From: Spirochaetota bacterium
GTDB taxonomy: Bacteria; Spirochaetota; GWB1-36-13; JAKPDD01
DNA: 64,000 nucleotides
NCBI GenBank assembly: GCA_029552945.1
Contig: JAKPDD010000017.1
Span: 1 to 64,000 of the forward strand
Direction: 5' to 3'
Shown: positions 41,179 to 50,771 of the stretch, in pieces
How positions within the stretch are numbered: position 1 is the stretch's first letter
How the letters are laid out: every line of letters begins with the position of its first letter
Position numbers and translations under genes: made by a program
The notes under the pieces: generated by a model
What the model was told of the DNA's origin: nothing
What the model saw: only the letters and a program-made list of their open reading frames with translations
Databases searched by the model: none

Positions 41179-42495
41179 ATGAATATAACAGTAGTAGGTG
41201 TAGGTTATGTTGGTCTTGTTACTGGAGCAGGACTTGCTGAGATGGGAAATAATGTTTGGTGTATTGATGTTGATGAAAGAAAGATTGAAAACTTGAAAAA
41301 TGGGATTATACCTATTTATGAACCTGGGCTTGAACCTCTTGTAAAAAGTAATTATTATCAAGGTAGACTTAAGTTTTCTACTGAACTCTGCGAAGGTCTT
41401 TTAAATTCTGAAATTGTTATGATAGCAGTTGGTACTCCACCTAATGAGGACGGGTCTGCTGACTTAAAATATGTTATAGGTGTTGCAAAAGACATAGCAA
41501 AACATATGGATAACTATAAAATTATAATAACCAAATCAACTGTTCCAGTTGGGACTGGTGACATTATAGAAAATATAATTAAAGAAGAGCTTGTTAAAAG
41601 GGGTTTAAGTATTGACTTTGATGTAGTATCAAATCCTGAGTTTTTAAAAGAGGGTGAGGCTGTATCAGATTTTCTTAAGCCTGATAGAATAATAATTGGC
41701 GTTAATTCTGAAAGAGCTTATAATATTATGAAAGACCTTTACCTTCCTTTTGAGAGGAATGGTGTTCCTGTTTTTATAATGGATAGATTATCATCTGAAA
41801 TGACAAAATATGCTGCAAATTGTATGCTTGCAACAAGAATAAGTTTTATGAATGAGATTTCAAGATTGTGCGAAAAAGTTGGTGCTGATATAACAAAAGT
41901 TAAACTTGGTATTGGGTCTGATCCAAGAATAGGGATGTCATTTTTAAATGCTGGCCTTGGTTATGGTGGTTCCTGCTTTCCTAAAGATGTTAAGGCACTT
42001 ATAAAAACTTTTGAAGAAAATAATATTGAACCTAAAATATTAAAGAGTGTTGATGAAACTAATAAAGAACAGAGAATGTTTTTTATTGAAAAAATACTTG
42101 GATTTTATAAAAATGATATAAAAGATAAGACTTTTTCTGTCTGGGGGCTATCTTTTAAACCAAAGACTGATGACATGAGAGAGGCAGCATCGATTACTAT
42201 AATAAATTATTTACGAGAAAAAGGTGCTTTTATAAGAGCTTATGACCCTGTTGCAATAGAGAATGCTAGGCTTATTTTTGGAAATGAAAACATAGAATAT
42301 TTTAATGATGAGTATAAAGTTTTGAAAGGTAGTGATGCTCTTATAATTGTTACAGAATGGCCTCAGTTCAGAGAACCTGACTTCAAACTTATAAAAAAGC
42401 TTTTAAATAGGCCGGTTATTTTTGATGGTAGAAATATTTATATACCAGAGAGATTAAAAGAACTTGGTTTTGAATATTTTTCAATTGGTAGATAA
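41179..42495 (+). CDS. UDP-glucose 6-dehydrogenase
   Basis: VGVGYVGLVTGAGLAEMGNNV; PEFLKEGEAVSDFLKPDRIIIG; GYGGSCFPKDVKAL. Confidence 0.95.
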   Translation: MNITVVGVGYVGLVTGAGLAEMGNNVWCIDVDERKIENLKNGIIPIYEPGLEPLVKSNYYQGRLKFSTELCEGLLNSEIVMIAVGTPPNEDGSADLKYVIGVAKDIAKHMDNYKIIITKSTVPVGTGDIIENIIKEELVKRGLSIDFDVVSNPEFLKEGEAVSDFLKPDRIIIGVNSERAYNIMKDLYLPFERNGVPVFIMDRLSSEMTKYAANCMLATRISFMNEISRLCEKVGADITKVKLGIGSDPRIGMSFLNAGLGYGGSCFPKDVKALIKTFEENNIEPKILKSVDETNKEQRMFFIEKILGFYKNDIKDKTFSVWGLSFKPKTDDMREAASITIINYLREKGAFIRAYDPVAIENARLIFGNENIEYFNDEYKVLKGSDALIIVTEWPQFREPDFKLIKKLLNRPVIFDGRNIYIPERLKELGFEYFSIGR

Positions 42496-42553
42496 TACTA
42501 TTTTGTAAATAAAATTTTAGTGATTAAATTTTATTTGTCTTAAATCTGGTTAT

Positions 42554-42635
42554 GCCCGGATGGTGGAATTGGTAGACACGCTATCTTGAGGGGGTAGTGG
42601 GCTCTCCCGTGCGGGTTCAAGTCCCGCTCCGGGCA
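42554..42635 (+). tRNA. tRNA-Leu (GAG)
   Basis: Acceptor GCCCGGA/TCCGGGC; anticodon arm CTATC-TTGAGGG-GGTAG; T-arm GCGGGTTCAAGTCCCGC; CCA not encoded. Confidence 0.95.
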
Positions 42636-42643
42636 CATATTTT

Positions 42644-44554
42644 TTAGAATTCTTCTAATTCACCTTCCTCTTCTATTATATTTTTATCAGTTTCTATTAC
42701 ATTTTCTACTTTAATATTTTTTATGTCTATTTTAGGGCTTTTTTTGATTATATGAGATTTTGCTATATTAAAAAATGAAATAATACTTTCAAGCATTTGA
42801 ATCTTTTCTAGTATATTATTGCTAAGATTAGCTACATTATCTGCAAGTTCAGCGTTTTCCTGATTTATTTTTTGTAAGTCAATTATTGCTATCTGTATTT
42901 CTTCAACACCTTTTCTTTCTTCTTCGAATGCTGCTGTGAGTTCTTCTATAAAGTTTGTAAGTTCAGTTATATTATCAATTATTTTTTGTAAAGCTATACC
43001 AGAGTTATTTACAAGTATTGTTGTGCTTGATATGTTTGATGTTGTGTTTGTTATAATCTGATTTATCTGTTTTGCAAAACCAGATGTTTTTTTAGCAAGC
43101 TTTCTTATCTCTGATGCTACTACAGCAAAACCTTTTCCCTCTTCCCCAGCTCTTGCTGCCTCAACAGATGCATTTAATGCTAATAAATTTGTTTGAAAAG
43201 CTATCTCTTCTATTACACCTATTATATCTTTTATGTCTCTTGAATTTTTTTCAAGTTCATTTATCTTAGAGACTGCCTCGTATACTATTTCTCCACCCTC
43301 TTCAGCACTTAGTTTAGTATCCTGAGCAAGTTTTTTAGCATTTTCCATATTATTAACATTATTTTTTGCTGTTGCTGTAAGTTCTTCAACTGCTGTTCCA
43401 ACCTCTTCTAATGAAGATGCCTGTTTTTGAGTCCTTTCAGATAACTTTTTGTTCCCATCATTTATTTTTTCCATAGATGTAAAAATATTTTTTAATACAT
43501 ACATTAGTTGTAGAATTATCTCTTCAAGTTTAGATATTAAAAGATTTATATTTTTTATAAAGAATCCTATTTTACCCTTTGGTATTTTTGAATCACTTAT
43601 TTTTGTTATTTCACCAGTTCTTGTTTTTTCAACTGCTTTTGTTATATCATTAATATGAATTATGTAAGAGTAATACGAAAATATGGATACCAGTATAAAT
43701 GTAAGTATAACTGTCAATATTCCTAATATTGAACTTTGAATTAAATTATTTTTTATCGATTTTTCTGGTTCTTCTATTATATATGAAACAACCCAGTTTA
43801 ATTTTTCTATTTTTGTAAAACCTATTTTTTTAGGCCTTTCATCTCTATATGATATTATTCCTGATGGTAGTGTATATATATTTGATATTATATTTCTGTT
43901 TTGTATTATATCAATAATACTTTTACCTATGTATGTTCTATCGTTATAGTAGATTATTGTCCCTTTTTTATTATTTTCTTTATCTTCTAGTAAAGTTATC
44001 ATTATGTCTATATTAAGTTCTTTAATTATTTTTTCAGATATTTTTTCGTAGTTTATAGAATCTTTTTCTTTTAAAATTATTATTTTTATATCTTCTTTAT
44101 CTATTTTTGTTATTGAGTAGTTGTTTTTATCTATTTTTATATCTTTTTTATCTTCAATATTTGTAAGATTAATACTGGTTAATAATCTAAAGTTGTTAGT
44201 AAAAATAACTTTATTGTTTTTATTTATTATGAAAACAGGTTCTTTCCACTCGTTAAATATTTTTTTTATTCTATCTATTTTAAACTGATCTAATCTCTGT
44301 AGCCATTCTACTTTTTCTTTTAATTCTTTCATTTTTTCTTGATTTATTTGTTCAATTCTGTCCTCTTCTATTCTGATTATTATATCTATTAATTCATTTA
44401 CACTTTTTATTTTTGTATTTATCATATTTTTGTCAAGTTTTTCTATATTTTCTAGATCTTTTTTATTCAGTAGAATATATGATAATAGAAATAAAATAAT
44501 TCCTGATAGGATGCTAATGATTATTATCTTATCTATTATAGAAAGTTTTTTCAT
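42644..44554 (-). CDS. Transmembrane methyl-accepting chemotaxis protein
   Basis: Two TMs flanking a periplasmic domain; [40 protein letters not shown]. Confidence 0.95.
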   Translation of the reverse strand: MKKLSIIDKIIIISILSGIILFLLSYILLNKKDLENIEKLDKNMINTKIKSVNELIDIIIRIEEDRIEQINQEKMKELKEKVEWLQRLDQFKIDRIKKIFNEWKEPVFIINKNNKVIFTNNFRLLTSINLTNIEDKKDIKIDKNNYSITKIDKEDIKIIILKEKDSINYEKISEKIIKELNIDIMITLLEDKENNKKGTIIYYNDRTYIGKSIIDIIQNRNIISNIYTLPSGIISYRDERPKKIGFTKIEKLNWVVSYIIEEPEKSIKNNLIQSSILGILTVILTFILVSIFSYYSYIIHINDITKAVEKTRTGEITKISDSKIPKGKIGFFIKNINLLISKLEEIILQLMYVLKNIFTSMEKINDGNKKLSERTQKQASSLEEVGTAVEELTATAKNNVNNMENAKKLAQDTKLSAEEGGEIVYEAVSKINELEKNSRDIKDIIGVIEEIAFQTNLLALNASVEAARAGEEGKGFAVVASEIRKLAKKTSGFAKQINQIITNTTSNISSTTILVNNSGIALQKIIDNITELTNFIEELTAAFEEERKGVEEIQIAIIDLQKINQENAELADNVANLSNNILEKIQMLESIISFFNIAKSHIIKKSPKIDIKNIKVENVIETDKNIIEEEGELEEF

Positions 44555-44657
44555 ATTAACCTTAAAAAAATAGTTTGATTTAACTATTATCGAGATTTAG
44601 TGTTTCTCTCTTTAATCTGATAATATTTTTTATTTGATTTAATAATATTTTTTGAAT

Positions 44658-45787
44658 TTACAATATTTCTATACCAACTATAGAATAATCATCCTCTTGT
44701 GTTTTACCTAGTGTATGTATATTGAGAAAGTTTTCTATTAATCTTATTATATTATTTATGTTATAATTTTTTATTATGTTTTTATCTTGTAATATACCTA
44801 GAATATATTCTCCAAACTCCTCATTTTTTAGATTTGTTGCCTCACTAAGCCCATCAGTGTATATTATGAACTTCTGATTTTTTTCAAGTTTAATCTTTCT
44901 TGTTATTATTTTTGGTCTTCAAATATACCAATGATCTGACTATTTTGGTTTTGAATAAATTTTACATAATTATCATTTATTAATATAGGATATGGGTGTC
45001 CACATAAGACATATTCTAATAACATTTTATCAGTATCAAATATGCCATAGAAACATGTAAGATACATTTCGATATCAAGTTCAATCATTTTTTTATTTAT
45101 TATTTTTATATAATTTTCTATATCTTCATAGTTTTTCTCTTCTTTTATTAATGTTTTTAACATCATTTGTATCATAGCAGCTGGTATACCATGCCCCGAA
45201 ACATCCCCAACAAACACTAATGTTTTATTTTTATCTATTTTTATTATTTCTATGATATCGCCTCCTACTTCATTAAGACTTTTATAAGTATAGGTTATGT
45301 TTAAATTATCTAATTCCGGGATTGGTGGGAGTAATTTTTGTTGGATCTTACTTGCAAGGTAGAACTGACTTTTAATCTCTTTTTCAGTTTTTTCATAACT
45401 TTTTTCATAGTCTATTATTGCTAAAAAATATTCTTTGATTCTCCATATTTTAACAGACTGTTTGTAAATAAAACCATATTTGTTTATATTATATATCTGA
45501 CCTTCAAAATAACCCTTATTTAATATACTTTCCCACATGTATTCATATTCTTCTCTTTTTGTTAAGCCAGACTTTAATATTCTTGGATTTTTTCCTATGA
45601 CCTCTTGTAGTGAATAACCTGTATTTTTTTCAAATGCTTTATTTACCCATTTTATGTTTCCATCAATATCAGTTATTAATATCCCATTTACAGTTGAGTT
45701 TAATATTATATCTATTATATCAGTATTTTGATTATTAAATATTTTCTCTTTTATTTTAATAAAATTATTTTTTGAAATATCTTTCAT
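44658..45787 (-). CDS. PAS + SpoIIE-type PP2C phosphatase, apparent -1 frameshift at A5 (44909-44913)
   Basis: Listed ORF ends in GIFEDQK*; adjacent frame continues IITRKIKLEKNQKFIIYTDGLSEATNLKNEEFGEYIL...QEDDYSIVGIEIL*; GDVSGHGIPAAM motif upstream. Confidence 0.82.
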
Positions 45788-45939
45788 TTTTTAAATAATC
45801 CTCTATAAATTAAATTTTTTATATACATTATAAAAATATAATATTATTTTTAAAATTTTAGATACTGTTAAATTTTGTTTTAAAATTTTATTAAAATAAA
45901 TTTTTTAAAGTTTTTTATTAACATTTAATGGAGGTTGTA

Positions 45940-47088
45940 ATGAAAAGGTTTTTTTATCTCTTATTTTTTATTTTATTAATAATCTCAGCATGTTCAAAGG
46001 GAGACACTATAAAAATTGGTGTAATAGTACCTAAATCAGGGCAACTTGCAACTTATGGTATTGAGGCTATGAATGGTATACAGATAGCAGCTGAAAAGAT
46101 AAATAATCAAGGTGGTATTGAGGGAATAAAAATTGAACTTATAATAGAGGATAATCAGGGAACGACCACTGAATCTATAAATGCTTACAAAAAACTTGTT
46201 ACTCTAAGTGGTGTTAATGCAGTAATAGGACCTGTTACAAGTGGAAATGGAATTGCTGTTAAACCTCTTGTTGCTCAGTATAAGACACCTTTAATTTCAC
46301 CAACTGGTACTGCTGTTGTGCTTACTGAGGGAAATGAATATTTATCAAGAACATGTTTTATTGACCCATTTCAGGGAAAAGCTGCAGCAAGTTTTGCGTA
46401 TAATGAATTAGGTAAAAAGACAGCTGTTATAATGTATGATTCTTCTAATGATTATAGTGTGGAGCTTGCTGATGCTTTTGAAAATGAGTTTAAAAAATTG
46501 GGTGGTAAGATAGTTTATAAAGTAGGATTTAAAGATAATGATAGAGACTTTAATCCTCAACTTACTGAAATTATAAAGTTCAAGCCAGAAATAATTTATG
46601 TTCCAAGTTATCACCCAACTGCAGGGCCAATCATAAATCAGGCTAAACAAAAGAATATAGATGCTATATTTATTGGTGGGGATGGATGGGATTCTCCAAA
46701 ACTTAAAGAGCTTGCTGGTGAGGGATATAGTGGAAACTATTTTACGACTCACTTTTCAGAAGAAGACATAGACCCAATGGTTCAGGACTTTGTTAAAACT
46801 TTTAAATCAAAAACAGGACTTGTACCTGGTGCTATGGCTGCTTTAGGATATGATGCTGTTTATATGCTCTCACATGCTTTAAAGAATACAATAAAAAAAA
46901 TGGGAAAGGAAAAGATAGGAACGCAGGAGTTTAAGGATGAACTTAAAAATAATATAAACTCAACTAAAGAATTAAAAGGTATAACTGGAACTATAACACT
47001 TGATGAGAATAGAAATCCAATAAAGAGTGTTGTTATAATAAAAACAACTCCTGAAGGACCACGTTTTTATAAGAAAATTGATTTATAA
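45940..47088 (+). CDS. Branched-chain amino acid ABC transporter substrate-binding lipoprotein
   Basis: Lipobox IISACSKG; IKIGVIVPKSGQLATYG, IIEDNQGTTTESINAYKKL. Confidence 0.9.
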   Translation: MKRFFYLLFFILLIISACSKGDTIKIGVIVPKSGQLATYGIEAMNGIQIAAEKINNQGGIEGIKIELIIEDNQGTTTESINAYKKLVTLSGVNAVIGPVTSGNGIAVKPLVAQYKTPLISPTGTAVVLTEGNEYLSRTCFIDPFQGKAAASFAYNELGKKTAVIMYDSSNDYSVELADAFENEFKKLGGKIVYKVGFKDNDRDFNPQLTEIIKFKPEIIYVPSYHPTAGPIINQAKQKNIDAIFIGGDGWDSPKLKELAGEGYSGNYFTTHFSEEDIDPMVQDFVKTFKSKTGLVPGAMAALGYDAVYMLSHALKNTIKKMGKEKIGTQEFKDELKNNINSTKELKGITGTITLDENRNPIKSVVIIKTTPEGPRFYKKIDL

Positions 47089-47094
47089 TTTTTT

Positions 47095-47118
47095 AGTAGG
47101 GTTTCTGCCCTACTTTTT
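47095..47118 (+). terminator. Rho-independent terminator
   Basis: AGTAGGG-TTTCTG-CCCTACTTTTT. Confidence 0.8.
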
Positions 47119-47119
47119 A

Positions 47120-47200
47120 TCAATCTTCTGTCCTATATTTTAGTATAAGATATACTATTACTGCTAAAAGAACAGCTATGTGTAGTATAAAAATAAACAT
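47120..47200 (-). CDS. Putative 26-aa single-TM microprotein (not in supplied ORF track)
   Basis: MFIFILHIAVLLAVIVYLILKYRTED*; AGAGG about 6 nt upstream of ATG. Confidence 0.4.
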   Translation of the reverse strand: MFIFILHIAVLLAVIVYLILKYRTED

Positions 47201-47243
47201 CAAAAACCTCTATTTTATAAAAGTTTTTTCCGAAAATATCTAT

Positions 47244-48410
47244 ATGAAAAATATAATTATAAAATTCTTTTTTTTCAAGATATTTTTTATAATTGTTTAT
47301 ACTAATATATTTGCCAATGGGTTAAACGTTAGTATGATATCATCATATTTTGATGAAAAAGAGTTTGTTGTAAAATTATCATGGGAACCAATAAATGAAC
47401 CAAAAGCTGTTTATAAAATATATAGGATTCTAAAACCGATTGATAACAAAGCTATTTATATACCTGATAAGAAAGAGCTTATAACTGTTGTTGATTACAA
47501 TAAAAATTATTTTATTGATGAACCGCCTGAAAAGGGTGATTATTATTATTTTATTACTGTTTCAATAGACAATGATGAAAATTTTAAAGTTATTTATGAC
47601 CAAAATTATACATCAAATCCAGTAACTTTTTATCCTAAACCCCCATCAGTCAAAAATATAAGGTGTAAATTTGTTCCTCAAGGATCAAAAGTTTTTATAA
47701 CATGGATGTTAGAAGATGCATCTAAAGAAAAAATAAAGGAATTGCGAGTTTATAGATCAAATTATCCAATTGACAGGAATAGTATTTTATTATTAGAACC
47801 TGTTATTATAGATAAAAATCAGGATTTTTATATAGATACTCCTAGGACAGGACAGTATTACTATGCTGTAACGAGTGTTTCCTTAGATAATCTTGAGTCT
47901 TTATTTTTTTTACCCGGTCAAAATTATATTGATAAACCTGTACTTGTTATAAATTATCAGGGTTTATTACCAGAGTTTTTTATAAATCTTCCTTTTAATG
48001 AGAAGTTTAATTATAGTATTAATTATAATCTATTTGATCTACCTGATTATATAGATATGATTGATATAGATATTATAAAATATTATGTTGAACCTAAGAA
48101 GGAGGATGATAAAACTATAAAGGAAAAGTTAAAAATTATTAACCTTCAACTTGAAGTGCTTGCTTTAAAAAAAAAGTGGGAAGATTTTATTAAAAAAATT
48201 GATGAAGTTCTTTCTGATACAACCTGGGATAATAATATAAAAAACAGATTTTTGATGTACAAGGCTTATGCACTTATAAATCTTAAAAAAGAAGATGAAG
48301 CATTTTTAATAATCAGTATTTTAAAATCCGATAATGAATTTGTTAAATTGAATTATAAAAAAATAGAGCAACTTATTAAAAAAATAGAGGATAGAAAGAA
48401 AAATAAATAA
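47244..48410 (+). CDS. Exported protein with two FN3-like segments and helical C-terminus
   Basis: Signal-like MKNIIIKFFFFKIFFIIVYTNIFA at 47244; tandem KLSWEP.../ITWMLED... beta segments. Confidence 0.6.
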   Translation: MKNIIIKFFFFKIFFIIVYTNIFANGLNVSMISSYFDEKEFVVKLSWEPINEPKAVYKIYRILKPIDNKAIYIPDKKELITVVDYNKNYFIDEPPEKGDYYYFITVSIDNDENFKVIYDQNYTSNPVTFYPKPPSVKNIRCKFVPQGSKVFITWMLEDASKEKIKELRVYRSNYPIDRNSILLLEPVIIDKNQDFYIDTPRTGQYYYAVTSVSLDNLESLFFLPGQNYIDKPVLVINYQGLLPEFFINLPFNEKFNYSINYNLFDLPDYIDMIDIDIIKYYVEPKKEDDKTIKEKLKIINLQLEVLALKKKWEDFIKKIDEVLSDTTWDNNIKNRFLMYKAYALINLKKEDEAFLIISILKSDNEFVKLNYKKIEQLIKKIEDRKKNK

Positions 48411-48429
48411 TCTATTTTAAGGATTTTAT

Positions 48430-49839
48430 ATGCAAAAAAAGTTTCCCTTCTGGCTTATACCATTTACTCTTTTCCTTTTTATTGCAGTTTTGTTTTTAAT
48501 TTTATATTTTAACAATAAGTTATGGTTTTTTGATAAATATTTTAAAACTACAGTTAAAGACAAAAATTACAATGACTATACACCGGAGAGAAAAGATATT
48601 GTATCAGATGATTTTTTAGTAGCTTCTATAAAAAAAGAGGAAGATAAGCTTAAAATTTCACAAGACAATAAACTGGTTGATTTAAGAAAAGATATTAGTG
48701 ATAAAAATTTAACAGATGAAATTGAGAATAAGTTTAGAAAAGGGATTGATTTTTTTAAATCTGGACAATATAAATATTCAGTTGAAGTTCTGGAAGAATA
48801 TTTAAGACTTACTAAGAACGATAAAAATAGGTTAAAGTCTTATTTTTATATTGCTTATGCTAAGATGTTTGATGGTATTAAGAATAATAACAATGACCTT
48901 ATAGAAGAATCTCGTAATTTTTTTATAAAAGTATATAAAAGTATAAATAAGGAAAGTGATATTTTCTCTAAAACAATAATAGGCCTAGCTCGTACTTCAA
49001 GGTTATTAAAAAATTATCCAGAAAAAATAGATGATTTATTAAAAGAGGCAATATTAATTGAAAAAGATGATAGAGTAAAAAAAGTGGTTTTTTATGAAAT
49101 TTCGTTATATTATTTATATAATAATGATTTTAAAAAGTTTGTTATGTATATAGAAAGGTCAGGGAACTCAATAAAAGAGATGGATATAATAAATACTATA
49201 TTAGAACAACCTTTAAGCTCTATAAGTATAGTAAGTTTGATTGAAAAAAATATTTTAAATTTTAATTATTTCCCATATTTAAAATATAGGATGCAGGAAA
49301 AAATGTTCAATGACGCAAAAACGTTTTATTACAATAATCAGAAAGAAGAGTCTTTATACATATTAAAAAAAATAATTACTCTTTTCCCATATGAACCTAT
49401 TGTTGAGGATGCAAACTATTTTATAGCTACTATTTATCATAAAGAGATGGAGTTTGATAAAGCAATATATTATTATGATCAGGTTTTATCAAATCAGTAT
49501 CCTGATTATGATCCTGCTGCACTTTTCAGAAAGGGTATTATATATTACAGACAGGGTAACTATAAAATGTCAAAGGAATGTTTCTTATCTATAACAACTG
49601 ATTTTGTTAGTTCAAATTATTATAGACCTGCTAAAGACTGGCTAAAGGAAATAGAAAAAGTAATATCTTATAAAAAAGATATTGAGAATCTAAGTAATAA
49701 AAATGACAACACTATAAAAAAAGATGATTCGTTAAAAAATGAAAATAAAAATTTAGATGAAAATAAAATTTTAAAACCCAAAGAAGATGATGGGGATATT
49801 AATATTTTTGATGATGAAGATAATATTTTTACAAAATAA
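48430..49839 (+). CDS. Membrane-anchored TPR protein
   Basis: N-terminal TM FWLIPFTLFLFIAVLFLILYF; TPR helices (EKAIYYYDQVLSNQYPDYDPAALFRKGIIYYRQGNYKMSKECF). Confidence 0.75.
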   Translation: MQKKFPFWLIPFTLFLFIAVLFLILYFNNKLWFFDKYFKTTVKDKNYNDYTPERKDIVSDDFLVASIKKEEDKLKISQDNKLVDLRKDISDKNLTDEIENKFRKGIDFFKSGQYKYSVEVLEEYLRLTKNDKNRLKSYFYIAYAKMFDGIKNNNNDLIEESRNFFIKVYKSINKESDIFSKTIIGLARTSRLLKNYPEKIDDLLKEAILIEKDDRVKKVVFYEISLYYLYNNDFKKFVMYIERSGNSIKEMDIINTILEQPLSSISIVSLIEKNILNFNYFPYLKYRMQEKMFNDAKTFYYNNQKEESLYILKKIITLFPYEPIVEDANYFIATIYHKEMEFDKAIYYYDQVLSNQYPDYDPAALFRKGIIYYRQGNYKMSKECFLSITTDFVSSNYYRPAKDWLKEIEKVISYKKDIENLSNKNDNTIKKDDSLKNENKNLDENKILKPKEDDGDINIFDDEDNIFTK

Positions 49840-49850
49840 AAGGATTGATA

Positions 49851-50768
49851 ATGCAGGATTTTTTAAAAATTATTATGTCTAATATAATATCTAAAATTAA
49901 CATTAACTCTGACATAGAAAATAATTTAGAGTATATAATAAATAATAAAATATATGATATACATAAAATAGTTCAGAGTAAGGGTTATAAAATTGATCCT
50001 GTTAGTTTAAAGGATAATATACTTAGTGTAACCAATCAATTATTTATTGAATATTTATTGTCTTCTGTAAATAAGTTTGTTGATAAAATACTTGAATCAA
50101 ATATATGGGCTGTTCTAGGCGTAGGTCCTATTGTAAAAAGTTCATACATTGAATACTTTAATCTTTTTTATAAAGAGATGCTACTTAATAAAGAATTCAG
50201 ACTCCTATTTTATGATGTTTATTCAGTTATTAATTCTGATATAATTGATAGATACACTAAAAATCTTTACCATAGGAAAGGTTATGGCCATCTTTACATG
50301 TTTGCAAAGCCTATAAGTAATCCTCAATTATTAACAGATCTTCTTAAGTTATCTTCTCTTATATACCCTGTTGTTTTAACCCCGTTTAGAATAGATAATA
50401 AGGTTTATATTATTGATGAATATCTTGTAAGAAAAGACCTTATTGATGAGTTTTTATCTATTCTTGTAAAATATATTAATAGTAGATTGGGTAAAATACC
50501 AAATGAAGTTGTTGAGATAGCATTACATGCATCTATTAATAAAAGAAAACTTATATTTGATATTGGACTTAATGTTAGAGCTGATCTTTTAAGAGCTCTT
50601 ATCACAGTTGCTAAGTTTAAATCAAAACAGGTTGATATAAATAATAAAATGGCTGATACACCTGAAAAAAGTTTAATTACAATTTTTAAACAACAAGTAG
50701 ATTTTCTTGGGCTTGAAAAAAACTTGATATATGAACTTGAAATGGTTACAAGAGAAAATAGGTGGTAG
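49851..50768 (+). CDS. Hypothetical helical protein
   Basis: About 305 aa; no family recognised; ATG at 49851. Confidence 0.65.
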   Translation: MQDFLKIIMSNIISKININSDIENNLEYIINNKIYDIHKIVQSKGYKIDPVSLKDNILSVTNQLFIEYLLSSVNKFVDKILESNIWAVLGVGPIVKSSYIEYFNLFYKEMLLNKEFRLLFYDVYSVINSDIIDRYTKNLYHRKGYGHLYMFAKPISNPQLLTDLLKLSSLIYPVVLTPFRIDNKVYIIDEYLVRKDLIDEFLSILVKYINSRLGKIPNEVVEIALHASINKRKLIFDIGLNVRADLLRALITVAKFKSKQVDINNKMADTPEKSLITIFKQQVDFLGLEKNLIYELEMVTRENRW

Positions 50769-50771
50769 AAT

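Noticed and set aside
42554-42635. tRNA-Leu as an integration site
   Set aside because: No duplicated tRNA 3' end or integrase nearby; the next gene is an ordinary MCP.
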